Positions 36,031-47,359 of a DNA stretch of 64,000 bases are shown here, piece after piece. The position numbers and the translations under genes are program-made. Position 1 is the stretch's first letter. Every line of letters begins with the position of its first letter. The notes under the pieces were generated by a model. The model searched no databases. It saw nothing but the letters and a program-made list of their open reading frames with translations, and was not told the DNA's origin. This stretch comes from Thamnaconus septentrionalis. Lineage: Eukaryota > Chordata > Actinopteri > Tetraodontiformes > Monacanthidae. Location: contig CM020514.1 in the NCBI GenBank assembly GCA_009823395.1, forward strand, positions 4,190,966-4,254,965, read 5' to 3'.

Positions 36031-36794
36031 ATGACCACCACTGATATGAGCATGGGCAAGGTAAGTCTTAAATTGCCGCACAGTCACAACTGAAAATGTT
36101 CTTACAGTCATGAAGGGGAAAAAAAATGGAAGACATTTCCAATCAAATCAAATGTTTCTATCTGTAAAACCCTTTCATCGTGTCTCAGATCATCTTCTAC
36201 GAGGACAGGAACTTCCAGGGTCGCTCCTATGAGTGCATGAGCGACTGCTCCGACATGTCCTCCTACCTGAGCAGGTGCCAGTCCTGCAGGGTGGAGAGCG
36301 GCTGCTTCATGGTCTACGAGCGCCCCAACTTCGTGGGAAACCAGCATTTTATGAGGAGAGGCGAATACGCTGACTCCATGAGCATGATGGGTATGAGTGG
36401 TGGTATCAGGTCCTGCCGCATGATCCCCCTGGTAAGTTTAGAATAGGAAAATTTCATATCTCGGTCTCGTACAGATACGAATTGTTCACTAATTTTCTCT
36501 TTTCTTTTGGCATTCCAGCACCGTGGCCAGTTCAGGATGAGGATCTTCGAGAGGGAGAACTTCAGCGGCCAGATGAATGAGCTCCTGGACGACTGCGATA
36601 ACATCCAGGAGCGCTTCCGCATGTCCGAGTGCCAGTCCTGCCAGGTGATGGACGGCCACTGGCTGATGTACGAGCAGCCCCAATTCAGAGGCAAGATGAT
36701 GTACCTGAAGCCCGGAGAGTACAGGAGCTTCAGGGACCTGGGCATGAGCAGCATGAGACCCACCAGCATCAGGCGTATCATTGACCTGTGTTAG
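36031..36794 (+). CDS. crygm: gamma-crystallin M, gene gamma6
   Basis: Lens crystallin with exons 36031-36060, 36189-36431 and 36519-36794. The first in-frame ATG gives a 182-residue protein with the unusual leader [10 protein letters not shown]. The third ATG, at 36052, gives the standard 175-residue MGK form. Greek-key signatures are [27 protein letters not shown] and MYEQPQFRG. One tryptophan (DGHW) is present. The C-terminus is IIDLC. AATAAA is at 36810-36815. The first 139 bp of exon 2 (36189-36327) are identical to the inverted gamma8 gene. Confidence 0.94.
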
Positions 36795-36829
36795 ACGTGT
36801 CCACCTTGAAATAAAAACTGAGAGATAAC

Positions 36830-38340
36830 CCGATCTTTGCATGATACTTCCTCTTTAAGTTTCAGGAACACTGTGCCTCATGCAAGAACATGTTTGCATT
36901 CGCGTCGTGAGTTCCTCTTATTTTTTTCCCCCGTACGATCGGCTTGTACAAATGTGCCACGTCATGCTCTTAATGTCAGACGCTTAAATGTAATCGTGAT
37001 GAATCACATCATAAGGAAGGACTTTACCAGTTCAGAGATCAAGAAAGAAATCGGTCATTTTTAGCAGAATTAAGGATACTGCAAAAGCCAAGTAGTGTGA
37101 AAAAAATCACAAGCGCTGTGAATGATGTGTCGCCTGTCTGTCACATTGTTACAGAAATGGTTCGATATGAAAATGGCGTCAAAAAGACGTCCAGCCAAAA
37201 TAAGTCAGCCAAGACGGATCTGGCTTCACCTTCCGTTTTCCCACTTATAAACAGAGGTAAACTAACTTTCAATTCAATCTTTAGTTGTCATAACCAAAGA
37301 TATTGTTCAGAGCGTCCATAGACTGCATCGCAAATGATATATAAAAAAAAAAAGTACAAAATGATGCAAGAAGTTATGGGCAGTGAAAGTGCGTCATTGA
37401 GCAGCCTTTCCTCCACCAGCAGTGCACTGCCTTCCTTGGACCAGCAGGAGCCGCCAATGCGAAGCCTGCACTCGCCAAGACGCACACGTTAAGTGCAGCA
37501 AACTTGATTCATTAATAATATTTATTATATTAATATATAAAATATATAAATTGTTTTGCTTCATTTGAAATTTGTTTGATTACTTTACATTGAAGGGTTA
37601 TCCAAAAATAATCCATTATACATTTAAATGAACAATAGTACCAGGCTATGTGAATAAAATATCCATTTTTAATTTGAATAGCAGAGTTAAACTGGATACA
37701 TATTGATGAGTAAAACATAAAATTGCCTCAAAGAAAAACCAAAAAAACAACTTAGGTTTGAATAACAGCAGGATAATGGCGCAAAACTCGTACATCAGGT
37801 CTGGAGCAATCGTAATATTTGTTTGCGCCTGAGAGAGGATTGAAAATACTAGAAAATCGGTGTTTAAGGCAATTTGTCCCAAATCGCGTGAATGAATGTT
37901 TTGAGAGCAAATCGGCATACTTGTGATAAACACAAAGGTCCCACCAGACATTTAATGAGAGGAGCCTGGCCTCTGACCTTTTCACACACCTTTATAGCCC
38001 AGTTATCACACGGGGGCATCAAGACCGTGTGTTCAACAGGTGGGAACTATTTATGGTATAGATTGATTGTTCAGGCGAAATAAACAATCAGTCAACAGGG
38101 GCAGCCACAATAATCTTAATGTGCCTCACCACATTAGCTCCCTCCCTCATTTTAAATTAAAAAAAATACCTAGTTAATGATTAATATTGCAGCATTATAA
38201 TACTGTAAAATATTAAGGATGAATGGATGGAAACAACGCATCTGGCGAAACTGACCAGACGTGAACAAAACCACCATTACTGGAGTGTTGCGCCTCCCTG
38301 AGTGTTCTCTGCTTTTGAAATTACCTCTGTTTACTATCCT
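36830..38340. other. Intergenic between gamma6 and gamma7, left part
   Basis: Mostly AT-rich. A Ser-rich open segment at about 37360-37491 and a frame at 37097-37321 are discussed as a finding but not called. A poly-T run lies at 38350-38376. Confidence 0.45.
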
Positions 38341-38580
38341 CTTTCTAGTATTTTTTTTTTTTTTTTTTTTTTTTTTAATGATTCCGAGTGGGAATACGTG
38401 TGCCATATTCAAATGCGCTGATAGCTTTAAAATTAAACAATGGAAGGAGAAGGAATGCAAAACTCATGAGCCTCAAATGCACGAAGAATGCCCCTCTCTC
38501 TTTCCATACAATAAACAAACAAACAAACAAATGAATGAAGCTTTAGACATTCAACAAGTTAGAACATAAATAGCATGTAA

Positions 38581-38700
38581 ATGGCAAAAGTCATTCCGAT
38601 ATTCAAAGCTGGAAATAAACATTTATTGTCCAACTACAGAGCGGTTTCTCAGCTTTCACAGTTCTCAGAAATACTAGAAAAGTCGCTTGACGAACTCAAT
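38581..38700 (+). pseudogene. LINE reverse transcriptase fragment
   Basis: The frame starts AKVIPIFKAGNKHLLSNYR and continues to EILEKSL, the first conserved block of a non-LTR reverse transcriptase. It is cut by repeat family A immediately downstream. Confidence 0.7.
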
Positions 38701-38940
38701 ACAAGACATAATATTTTCACGGGGGTCTGCTGGAGACTATCTCAACTTCATAGGGCTAAGGCACCGTGGACAAGTCACCAGTTCATCGCAGAAAGACAAA
38801 GGACAGACAACCATTCGCACTGACACACACATCTACAGGCCAATTTAAAGTTCCCAATTCAGCTCACATGCATGTTTTTGGGTTGCTGGAGGAAGCCGTA
38901 GTTGTAGAGAACCCACGCAGACACACAAGAGGAAGAAAAG
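38700..38940 (+). repeat. Dispersed repeat family A, copy 3
   Basis: Blocks GGTCTGCTGGAGACTATC, CAAGTCACCAGTTCATCGC, AATTTAAAGTTCCCAATTC, GCATGTTTTTGGGTTGCTGG and GAACCCACGCAGACAC appear in the same order as in the copy at 12243. The left end is truncated inside the LINE fragment. Confidence 0.8.
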
Positions 38941-39053
38941 GCCTTAAAGAGCATGTTAAAATTTTTATTTCCAAACTAAGGGGGGAAGCTGGGTTTCTAC
39001 TATAAAAACAAGTCATATTTCCCACTCAATAGTCGGAAGCTTCGCTAAGCTGC

Positions 39054-39400
39054 CTCAGCCACCATTGTGCACTCTATGCTAAAGCTGACATGCCCTCCTT
39101 GAGCACAAGGCGTTTCAAACATTGGATGACCCTGGTTTACAAGGTTTTTCTTGGCATGGTTCCTATATATTTATGTACTTTACTTTGGAGGACTGGATGC
39201 CATTACTCCCTTCATTCAAATGACATTCTGTATCTTTCTGCCCCCCGTATTGATACTGAAATCGGTTAAAAAGCAATCCATTTCTCTGCTCCCTCTTCTC
39301 AGAATGATCTCCAATCTGAGCTGAAATTATCAGAGCTCCCACCTACCAGACCAGTCAAAGAATCTGGCTGTCAACACGGGGCCTCCTGTTGCGGTTTGAC
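39054..39400 (+). pseudogene. L2/CR1-type LINE 3' fragment
   Basis: The frame reads through a C-terminal LINE tail: HWMTLVYKVFLGMVPIYLC, then YSLHSNDILYLSAPRIDTE, then [20 protein letters not shown]. Stops separate the blocks. Confidence 0.7.
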
Positions 39401-39559
39401 TCCAAGAGGCTGGCTCCCAGGTTTATTGGCCCAACCTGGCAACCCAGCTGGTTCGGGAGAGTCCCATAGTTCTGTGTTGGGGTTCTCATGGGTGTGCGAA
39501 AGGGTTGCATCCCTGCGCCAACAGCTCAGGAATTTGTCCTGACTGCTGTTAGCTTATAT

Positions 39560-39910
39560 GGACATCATAGGAGTCACTTTTTGGAGTCCTTGGGATGACG
39601 CCGGACAGTGTTCCGAAGGGGAACTCCATTGTCCTGCTTTGTGACTTGACAACGTGACCTGGAGGGGCGTGATTGGGAGGAATGGCCTGCCCGATCTAAA
39701 CCCGAGTGGCGTTCAGTTATTAGATTTCTTTGCCAGTCGCAGTGTGGCCCTAACCGACACCATGGTCCTCAAGGTAGTCCATTTGGCACCAGCACAGCCA
39801 ACGCCGGATGTCAATGATCGTCTCATCAAACCTTCAGCCAAATGTACCGGACTCACGGGTGAAGAGAGGTGGTGAGTTGTCAGCTAATCACCGCCTGGTG
39901 GTGAGATGGA
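39560..39910 (+). pseudogene. LINE endonuclease fragment
   Basis: Plus-strand frames give TWRGVIGRNGLPDLNPSGVQ, LLDFFASRSVALTDT and, after a frame change, a HRLVVRWIRW-like block. These follow the layout of the endonuclease of a common fish LINE. The coding frame is broken before and after. Confidence 0.7.
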
Positions 39911-40271
39911 TCAGGTGGCAGAGGAGGAGGATACCACACAGACATGGTAGACCAACAGGAAGAGAGTTTCTTCCGCATCCTTAGGGCTGTGGGGGACATA
40001 GAGTCCATATGGAACTTGTTCCACACCGCTATTGTTGATGTGGCTGTTGTTGGCTGCGGTCGTAAGATCGCTGGGGTTAATCGGGGTGGCAACTCTTGTA
40101 CCCACTGGTGGACACCTGGGGTGAGGGGAGGCCATTATAAAGTGACACCCATTGCTCTTCAACTTGTCCTTGAGTCAAGGATCTCTCCTTTGTGGTTTCT
40201 TGTTTTTTAAGGGTTTTCGTCCCCTGGTTCTAGCATCTAAGGCTACAGTGTTGAATTTGCAGAGCAAACTC

Positions 40272-40545
40272 ATGCATCCATCCTTCTTGTACACCCACTT
40301 TCTCCTGCAGTCAGTGTTGCAGGGGTTTGCTGGAGTTTATGTCAGCTGTCCTAGGGTGATGGCAGTTCATTGCAGGGCAACGCATTTAGAGTTCCCTATT
40401 TGCCTCACATGAATGTTTTTGGACTGTAGGAGGAAGCCAAAACACCAAGAGAGAACAAATGCAGACACAAGGAGAACATGCAAACGCCACAGAGGACTAC
40501 GACTGGGATTGAACCCACCCCGTGAGGCAACAGTGCTAATGACTA
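40272..40545 (+). repeat. Dispersed repeat family A, copy 4
   Basis: Blocks CATGCATCCATCCTTCTTGTA, TTTGCTGGAGTTTATGTCAGC, TTTAGAGTTCCCTATTTGCC, TTTTTGGACTGTAGGAGGAAG and ATTGAACCCACCC occur in family order. It is followed by a (GATT)n run at 40552-40581. Confidence 0.8.
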
Positions 40546-40551
40546 CACACT

Positions 40552-40581
40552 GTGATTGATTGATTGATTGATTGATTGATT
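40552..40581. repeat. (GATT)n microsatellite
   Basis: About seven GATT units. Confidence 0.9.
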
Positions 40582-40599
40582 GCTTTATATAATTTTGCA

Positions 40600-42440
40600 T
40601 AAATCTTAGTCCGATGCAACCTTCCATTTGGTCCATTCTCAGGAAACCCCGGTTGAAATGAAAGTTCAACTTACTTAAAATTAAAGACGAGCATTTTTAT
40701 GACAAAATAGTAAAACTTAAAACAAAATATCTGTCTAATTAAAATTCAACACACTGTGCGCACTTTAGGTACAGAAATGATATAGTCTAATATAGCATGC
40801 AATGTGCACATAGTCAGAGCATGAAGACCATTTAGCGGAGAATTCAGTTCAACAGGCTGATGTCACCAATATAGTGATAAACATTCACACATTTCCAATA
40901 AAAGTTGAACAAAATAAGGAAGTTATTTCATTTTATTTCATTGAAATTTGAATAATCGCTATGCTAGACCCACAACATGCCTGCCCAGTGAGCCATCGCA
41001 GCATCTTTTTTGGTATAGTTTCTGGTAAGATCTGTCTCTCCCTGTGTGCCAAAATGCTGTGCCATTTTTGTTGTCACTCCCCCACTCACCACCGAAGGCA
41101 CCCATTATTCTCGGAATTGTGAACAGACACTAAAGACCGGTGCATTGTGATTAGTTTATGTTTTTTCAGTGATATTACTTGTATCTACAATATAAAGACC
41201 AATTCTGGCAGGACTTCAGCGCTGTTCAATTTCTAATCTCCACTAAAGAAATTTTCCACCGAGTACAAAAGTCACAATAGTCAGACCAAGTGATTGGACC
41301 GAAGGTTGGAGACAAGTCTAAATTATCATGTCATGAGTTTCAATACCTCAACAAAGTTGTAGAGTCACCCCTCAGTACGTATAACTCATAAAACCTTAGC
41401 TTTTGTCCACTGTCTCTTCTCTAATGTTCCCTAGTTGGCTTTACTCATCACTGATATCACTTCAAATCCTTCACTTATTGTGCTAATGCATTTACTGCTG
41501 TCCCTGATCCTAAAAACTACAACCTTATCTTTCGCATTTTTGTTTTTCTTTGTGAACCTTTGTGTTCTTGACAAGTTATTGCCCCACGCTCAACCTTCTT
41601 TATTCTTCAAGGAAAGAAGCTTTTTTTTTTCTCCAGTGCTGACCGCGCAATGACTTTCAAATGAGTTGACCCTTTTTTTTTTAAGCAAAGACGCAGGGAT
41701 GTGCAATTACAAAGTATTATAAATAGTTCTTATTGCCTCCTGGCTGAAATGGGTGTTTTATTGAATCTTCCACATATTTAGAAGAGAATAACTACTCATA
41801 TGGGTGCCGTCATTAACATGGGAGAGATATCGATGGAGTGTTGATGTGCTTTGCAAAGTCCCAAAGGGAACATTTCTAGAATTTACTTTTTTAGATTTCA
41901 TTGGGAGATTAGAGATGCCTTTTTAGATTTACATGAAACATTGGTGAAGTGAATTTGTAATGTATTAAAATACCTTTAAAATCAATAGATGAATTATTAT
42001 TTAAGATCATGTATTGGGTTAATACAAAAAATATGGCAACACCTTTATTTTTTGGACAGTGTTATTTACAAACCAGACAATCCAGTATATTGTGTCTGTC
42101 AGCCTATTAAATGTTTTCTGCTGTTTGTAGATAGAATAGAGTAGAATAGAATAGAACGCCTTTATTAATCCCACATATGGAGCAATTTGCATAATTACAA
42201 ATTCTGTATGACAGAAAAACACACATGAAATACTTTATTTAAAAAATACATACAAATAATAATATTGATAAAACGTTTGGGAAATAAATGACCCATGTAA
42301 TTAGTTGCTACAGAAAGGTTTGCTTTTGAAAAACATGGTCTCTGTTGTTATGCAGCAAAGACAATGCAAAGTGGGGCCTCTTCTAACAAATGCAACCCCC
42401 GCAAATCACAATCTTTTGAAGGTCACTCTCAATTGTACAC
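40600..42440. other. Intergenic upstream of gamma7
   Basis: AT-rich. At 42127-42200 the block GCCTTTATTAATCCCACA followed by GGAGCAATTTGC resembles a LINE/SINE tail, with a related copy near 22975. No gene was recognised. Confidence 0.45.
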
Positions 42441-42459
42441 AGGGGCCTCTGCTCCATGT

Positions 42460-42522
42460 TGCTCTGTCAGGAGTTTAAACAATGAGGTCATGTATCCTTT
42501 GGGTGGCAGGTCAGGTATAAAA
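42460..42522 (+). promoter_or_regulatory. gamma7 promoter: MARE, SOX-like box, TATA
   Basis: TGCTCTGTCAG at 42460-42470, AACAATGA at 42478-42485 and TATAAAA at 42516-42522. The left flank GGGGCCTCTGCTCCATGT and the TATA flank TCAGGTATAAAAG match gamma5. Confidence 0.75.
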
Positions 42523-42584
42523 GCATCAGAGCACCATCAAGAAAATGTTGCAGTCAATTTCCACAAACAGTTGCAACTGTCACC

Positions 42585-43389
42585 ATGACCATGGGCAAGG
42601 TGTGTAGAGCGATTCTTCTACCTTTTCAACCGTGATATTTGACATTAAGATAAAATTTATAAAGAAAAAATGGAGTTGTAACATTTCAGATTTTTCTTGT
42701 TATGTCGTTTGTTGTTAAAATCGCCCTTTCCCTTTTTTTCCCTCCAGATCATCTTCTATGAGGACAGGAACTTCCAGGGTCGTTCCTATGAGACCAGCAG
42801 CGACTGCGCCGACATGTCCTCCTACCTGAGCAGGTGCCATTCCTGCAGGGTGGAGAGCGGCTGCTTCATGGTCTACGATCGCACCAACTACATGGGAAAC
42901 CAGTTCTTTGTCAGGAGGGGCGAGTACTCAGACTACCAGCGCATGGGCATGAGTGATTGTATCAGGTCCTGCCGCATGATCCCCATGGTAAGTTTCTAAT
43001 TTTCAACCCATGCTAACGTGTTAGCATTTGAGAAACACCTGTGGCATGAACAACGCACAATCGTGAGGGTTAACAAATGGTGTTGCTTTTTCTTTCCCTT
43101 TTTGGCTCAGCACCGTGGCCAGTTCAGGGTGAGGATCTACGAGAGGGAGAACTTCGGCGGTCAGATGAATGAGCTGATGGACGACTGCGACAACATGATG
43201 GACCGCTACCGCATGTCCGACTGCCAGTCCTGCAACGTGATGGACGGCCACTGGCTGATGTACGAGCAGCCCCAGTACAGAGGCAAGATGATCTACCTGA
43301 GGCCCGGAGAGTACAGGAGCTTCAGGGACCAGGGCATGAGCGGCATGAGGTTCATGAGCATGAGGCGCATCATGGATTCCTGTTATTGA
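42585..43389 (+). CDS. crygm: gamma-crystallin M, gene gamma7
   Basis: Lens crystallin of 177 residues with exons 42585-42599 (MTMGK), 42748-42987 and 43111-43389. Greek-key signatures are [27 protein letters not shown] and MYEQPQYRG. The exon 2 loop is shorter (QRMGMSDC, 240-bp exon) than the MSMMGMS class. One tryptophan (DGHW) is present. The C-terminus is MDSCY, with an extra Tyr after the usual Cys. AATAAA is at 43416-43421. This is the last plus-strand gene before the array inverts. Confidence 0.94.
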
Positions 43390-43424
43390 ATCAGTAGTAT
43401 GAAACACTGGATTTAAATAAAGGC

Positions 43425-44680
43425 ATGGAATTTTCTTGTAATTGAATATCTCTGTCATTTTTCGTTTTCCCTGGACTGAGCTGAAGAATTTGAACGACTC
43501 AACTCACACTCTCATTCATTTGTTTCATAACTATAACATGTTGCCGGTGATTAACGTAGACTTTTATTGTGTATTAATAATTTTAGCCAGCTGCCAAATC
43601 AAACAGATGCATACCTACAAATCATGTAGGCTTCTTGAAAGCTATTCAGACTAATCAGTTTGACAGTCTCCTGGTGATTAGATGAGTCAGAGGGCCACTT
43701 CCAAATGTTCTCTCTTGTTATTCAGCTGTTATACAACCCTAAAGAATTCCTTGTCTATTTGAGAATAAACCAGGGGTGAACGCTGCAGCAGGCTTTTAGT
43801 GTGGACTGAATGGGCAGCAGCAAACAATGGGAAAATACTAGTATTCTGAAGGCTGTCCCCGCAATGCAAATATAAATGATAACAATGATAAATTGATGAG
43901 TATAAATTGTGTAGGAAGACGAAATCTGACCCATAGTTTCAGTGGTAAAACTTATCTAAAAAAGTTAACTTTGTGAGTAATTTTGAAAAACAACAGCTCG
44001 CAACAACATATTAAAAACTGATGAAGAATGAAAGTAAAGAAAGGACTATGAAAGAGTTCACTTTGTAACCGTGAGCTTCAAAATTTTCAATTTTCAAAAG
44101 TGAACTTTCCTAACACTGCTGGTTGCACATATTTTTTTAGTGTGGTCTTTCATTTAGAAGTGTGATTGGGTATTTATTTTATTTTATTTTCATTTTTTGG
44201 AATAAATACTACATCCCTGTGCCCTACTAGGGAGTGGTTGGTTCCCCAGCTGTTCTATGACCGTCTGTCTACTTCTCCATCCTTGCCTGTGTTTTAAAAT
44301 AAAGATAGTATAATGTTCATGACCTACAATCTAATAAAAAAAAAAAATTGAAAGAAATTTTTAGGCTGACGTCAGTGTTGCATGTAGATTTTAACTGTAA
44401 TGGTAAAAAAAATATGCAGAGCCTTCAAGTTTTAAGACCATTTGTAAGAGATGGGGAAAATATTCCCTCCAGTTACTGTTTTTCCATTGTGGGACCACTG
44501 ACAACAGATGAACTTAGTTTCTAATAAGTTTATTATAAATTCCAATTTGATAGCATGCAAGATACAGGAGCTTGTTGCAAGTGCAGTGTCTGAAGCTTTG
44601 GCCCTACTCCTGCAGGCTTCTTGCCTGATAAGACAAACAGACCCTCGTTAGCGCAGCACCTGCATTAGGTTACTTCCCTT
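43425..44680. other. Intergenic between gamma7 and gamma8, left part
   Basis: AT-rich with no recognised gene. Confidence 0.5.
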
Positions 44681-45260
44681 GGAAGCCTTCATCTCAACTC
44701 CCTAGGAAGACTGTGTAGATAACACACATTCCAACTTTGGCCAGTGACTTTCCCATCCTTTCGCCTTCTGTTTTACAATTGTCTCTTTGTCCTCCTTATA
44801 TGGAAATGTGCATGATGACGAGACCTGTGTGTATGAGAAGGTGATGCTCCTCAGGCGGACCGGTTGCCCGATTGATGCCCGACTTCTTTGTAATAAACCT
44901 GTTTTTATACAATCAAGTCGGTGTCCACGGGGATTCCTTCAACATCCACACTTCGCTGCTGCAACCTGAAGAATCCACCGTACAAGTTGTTGTGCAATCT
45001 TTGCCAACATTCCAACAGAAGTTCTCTTTCTCTTATGAAGCCATTCCTGTTTGGCTGGTGAAATGTATCCGGCTGCGTCAGGTAAGTCGCACCTATCAGA
45101 AATACCACCTGCGGATGGGGCCGCCTCATTCAAACGCATCTTTTTTATCAAAAGCGTATCTCTTGTGTTTGGTAACTGTCCGTAGACGGACGTTACCTGA
45201 CTGCGGCGCTGGGCGCTATCAAGCTCGGGACCTCGGGACTGCGACCTGAAACGTGATCCA
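44680..45260 (+). other. Possible solo LTR remnant or unidentified repeat
   Basis: GC-richer than its flanks. It contains TTTGTAATAAACCTG followed shortly by GTCGGTGTCCACGGGG, a layout like the polyadenylation end of an LTR. The frame at 44872-45249 shows no known protein motif. I could not delimit matching ends, so this is only a suggestion. Confidence 0.25.
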
Positions 45261-45959
45261 TTATAAATCTTTCTTTTGTGGATTAGATCTTATTATTGTA
45301 GATAGTTTGATATATGTTGTTGTTTTTAAGGCCACATAATTAGAATAAGAAATAGAAAAGACATATAGGATAATTTACCATTTACAGTTTAAAAAAAAAC
45401 ATGCAGTTGTGTAAAAAGGACACTGGTTCCTTTGCTGATGAGTGGCAGTGTTTATGAGCAATGATGCTAATACATACTGTATGTGTAAAAGCAGGATGAC
45501 ATTTCAATATGCTTATGATAAACCGAATGGTTCACACACGCTCCAATCTGAGACAGTTGAACCCAATGGTTCAGATTTTTTCAAGATCTTATCGGATACT
45601 GTTCCATTTATTGTAAAGTGATATCATAGCACTATTCCAAGGCACGCATTTTGATATATGCCAGTACTTTGAAAAGGTCCTCCTTACGGATAGGGGCTAC
45701 ATTAATCAATTCGATAAAATATTTCACAAAAATAAACCTAGCCAACTTTAATTGTTGGTTCTGTTGCATCATATGCATCAAGCCCACTTAATGATGTTGC
45801 ACCAGGATACCTTAACTGGTTTTTGAAATCCCCTTTAAAAGTTAAGTGAGTAATATTTGGAAATTTTGAGAAGAAAAACATCAAGTAAGTGTTTGCATTT
45901 TAGATTGCAGCGCTCTTTTGCTCCCCTCCCTTCTCCTGAGCTTGCCAGTGCACACAGAC

Positions 45960-46375
45960 TGGGATAACTCGTCCACCTTCTTCTTCTTTGGTTTATTTGA
46001 GGACAAGAGCATTTAGCCTAAGTAAGAAACATGCTGTCAGGCAGTTTTACTGTCCACACATGCTTCTTTACAAATATGGCGCAACAAGATGGCAGCCATT
46101 TAGGAGCAAGACCCTTGATATATGTATATTGTCATATATATAGAAGAACCGTTCTATAGTTAGGAAAACCGAATTACTTTTATTGTACTGCGAGTACACA
46201 CTTTTAAAAATGTTTTTATGAACAGTATATTAAGCTTTTACCAATATAAAAATCATAAATCAGGCCAAATTCTACACACTGGACCTTTAAGTGCAAGACT
46301 AAAGAGTGTTGTGGTCAAAACAAGACCGAGACCATGTCAAAGTGGTCTCATGGCCGGTCTGGAGTACTAGAACGT
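45960..46375 (+). repeat. Dispersed repeat family B, copy 1
   Basis: Blocks CCACCTTCTTCTTCTTTGG, AATATGGCGCAACAAGATGG, GGAGCAAGACCCTTGATATA, TTTTATTGTACTGCGAGTAC, CACACTGGACCTTTAAGTGC and CTGGAGTACTAG. Related copies lie at 51340, 53775 (reverse) and 60313. It is a non-coding interspersed repeat of unknown class. Confidence 0.75.
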
Positions 46376-46532
46376 GAGTGTTTTACAAGCTGATGCTAAA
46401 CTGATTTGGATTGTGTTCTATTTGTATTATTTATTTTGAAAGGTTACTAAAGGTTTTGCCACTCAAAAGAAACCACTGAACGTTGGTATGATTCACATAT
46501 CATCTTTATTTACTCAGGTCAAATACATATAT

Positions 46533-47288
46533 CTAGCACATGTCAGTGATACGCCTCATGCTCATGAACCTCATGCCGCTCATGCCCTGCTCCCTGAAGC
46601 TCCTGTACTCTCCGGGCCTCAGGTACATCATCCTGCCTCTGAAGTTGGGCTGCTCGTACATCAGCCAGTGGCCGTCCATCACGTTGCAGGACTGGCAGTC
46701 GGACATGCGGAAGCGCTCCATGATGTTTTCGCAGTCGTCCATCAGCTCATTCATCTGGCCGCTGAGGTTCTCCCTCTCGTAGATCCTCATCCTGAACTGG
46801 CCGCGGTGCTGTATCACACGTGAAGAGAAAGCGTGAGCGCAGCTCGTTAGCACACTTCGGGGAGCGCATCATATTTTACGTCGTGTGAAAATGGATGCTC
46901 TCTTACATGGGGGATCAGTCTGCAGGACCTGATGGTGTCAAACATCATTCCCATGCTCATCATGCGCTGCATGTCGTGGTACTCTCCCCTCCTGAGGAAG
47001 AACTGCATTCCCATGAAGCTGGGGCGCTCGTAGACCATGAAGCAGCCGCTCTCCACCCTGCAGGACTGGCACCTGCTCAGGTAGGAGGACATGTCGGAGC
47101 AGTCGCTCATGCACTCATAGGAGCGACCCTGGAAGTTCCTGTCCTCGTAGAAGATGATCTGAAACGGAAGATATGGATGACACAAATTTAGGAATTTAGG
47201 AAGTTGTTTTTTTTTTTTTTTAAATACTACATTTACTTTTTTTTTAGTATAGGTAACAGTATTTTTTAATTCCACTTACCTTGCCCAT
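46533..47288 (-). CDS. crygm: gamma-crystallin M, gene gamma8
   Basis: Reverse-strand lens crystallin of 178 residues with exons 47280-47288 (MGK), 46907-47158 and 46533-46808. Greek-key signatures are [27 protein letters not shown] and MYEQPNFRG. Exon 2 is 252 bp, the longest in the array, owing to the Met-rich loop [13 protein letters not shown]. One tryptophan (DGHW) is present. It ends ITDMC. The AATAAA signal (TTTATT on the given strand) is at 46505-46510. Exon 2 is identical to gamma6 over its first 139 bp. Exon 3 shares the rare ENLSG and DCENI forms with gamma4 but has [11 protein letters not shown] like gamma7, so it looks mosaic. Confidence 0.94.
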
Positions 47289-47359
47289 GTTGGTGGTTTT
47301 GGTTGTTCTTGGTTGTTGACGGTTGAACTCGCTGTGCCTGTTTCAGGTCACCCGCGCCT

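Noticed and set aside
44872..45249. 125-codon plus-strand frame
   Set aside because: No protein motif. The interval is better described as an LTR-like or unidentified repeat, with low confidence.
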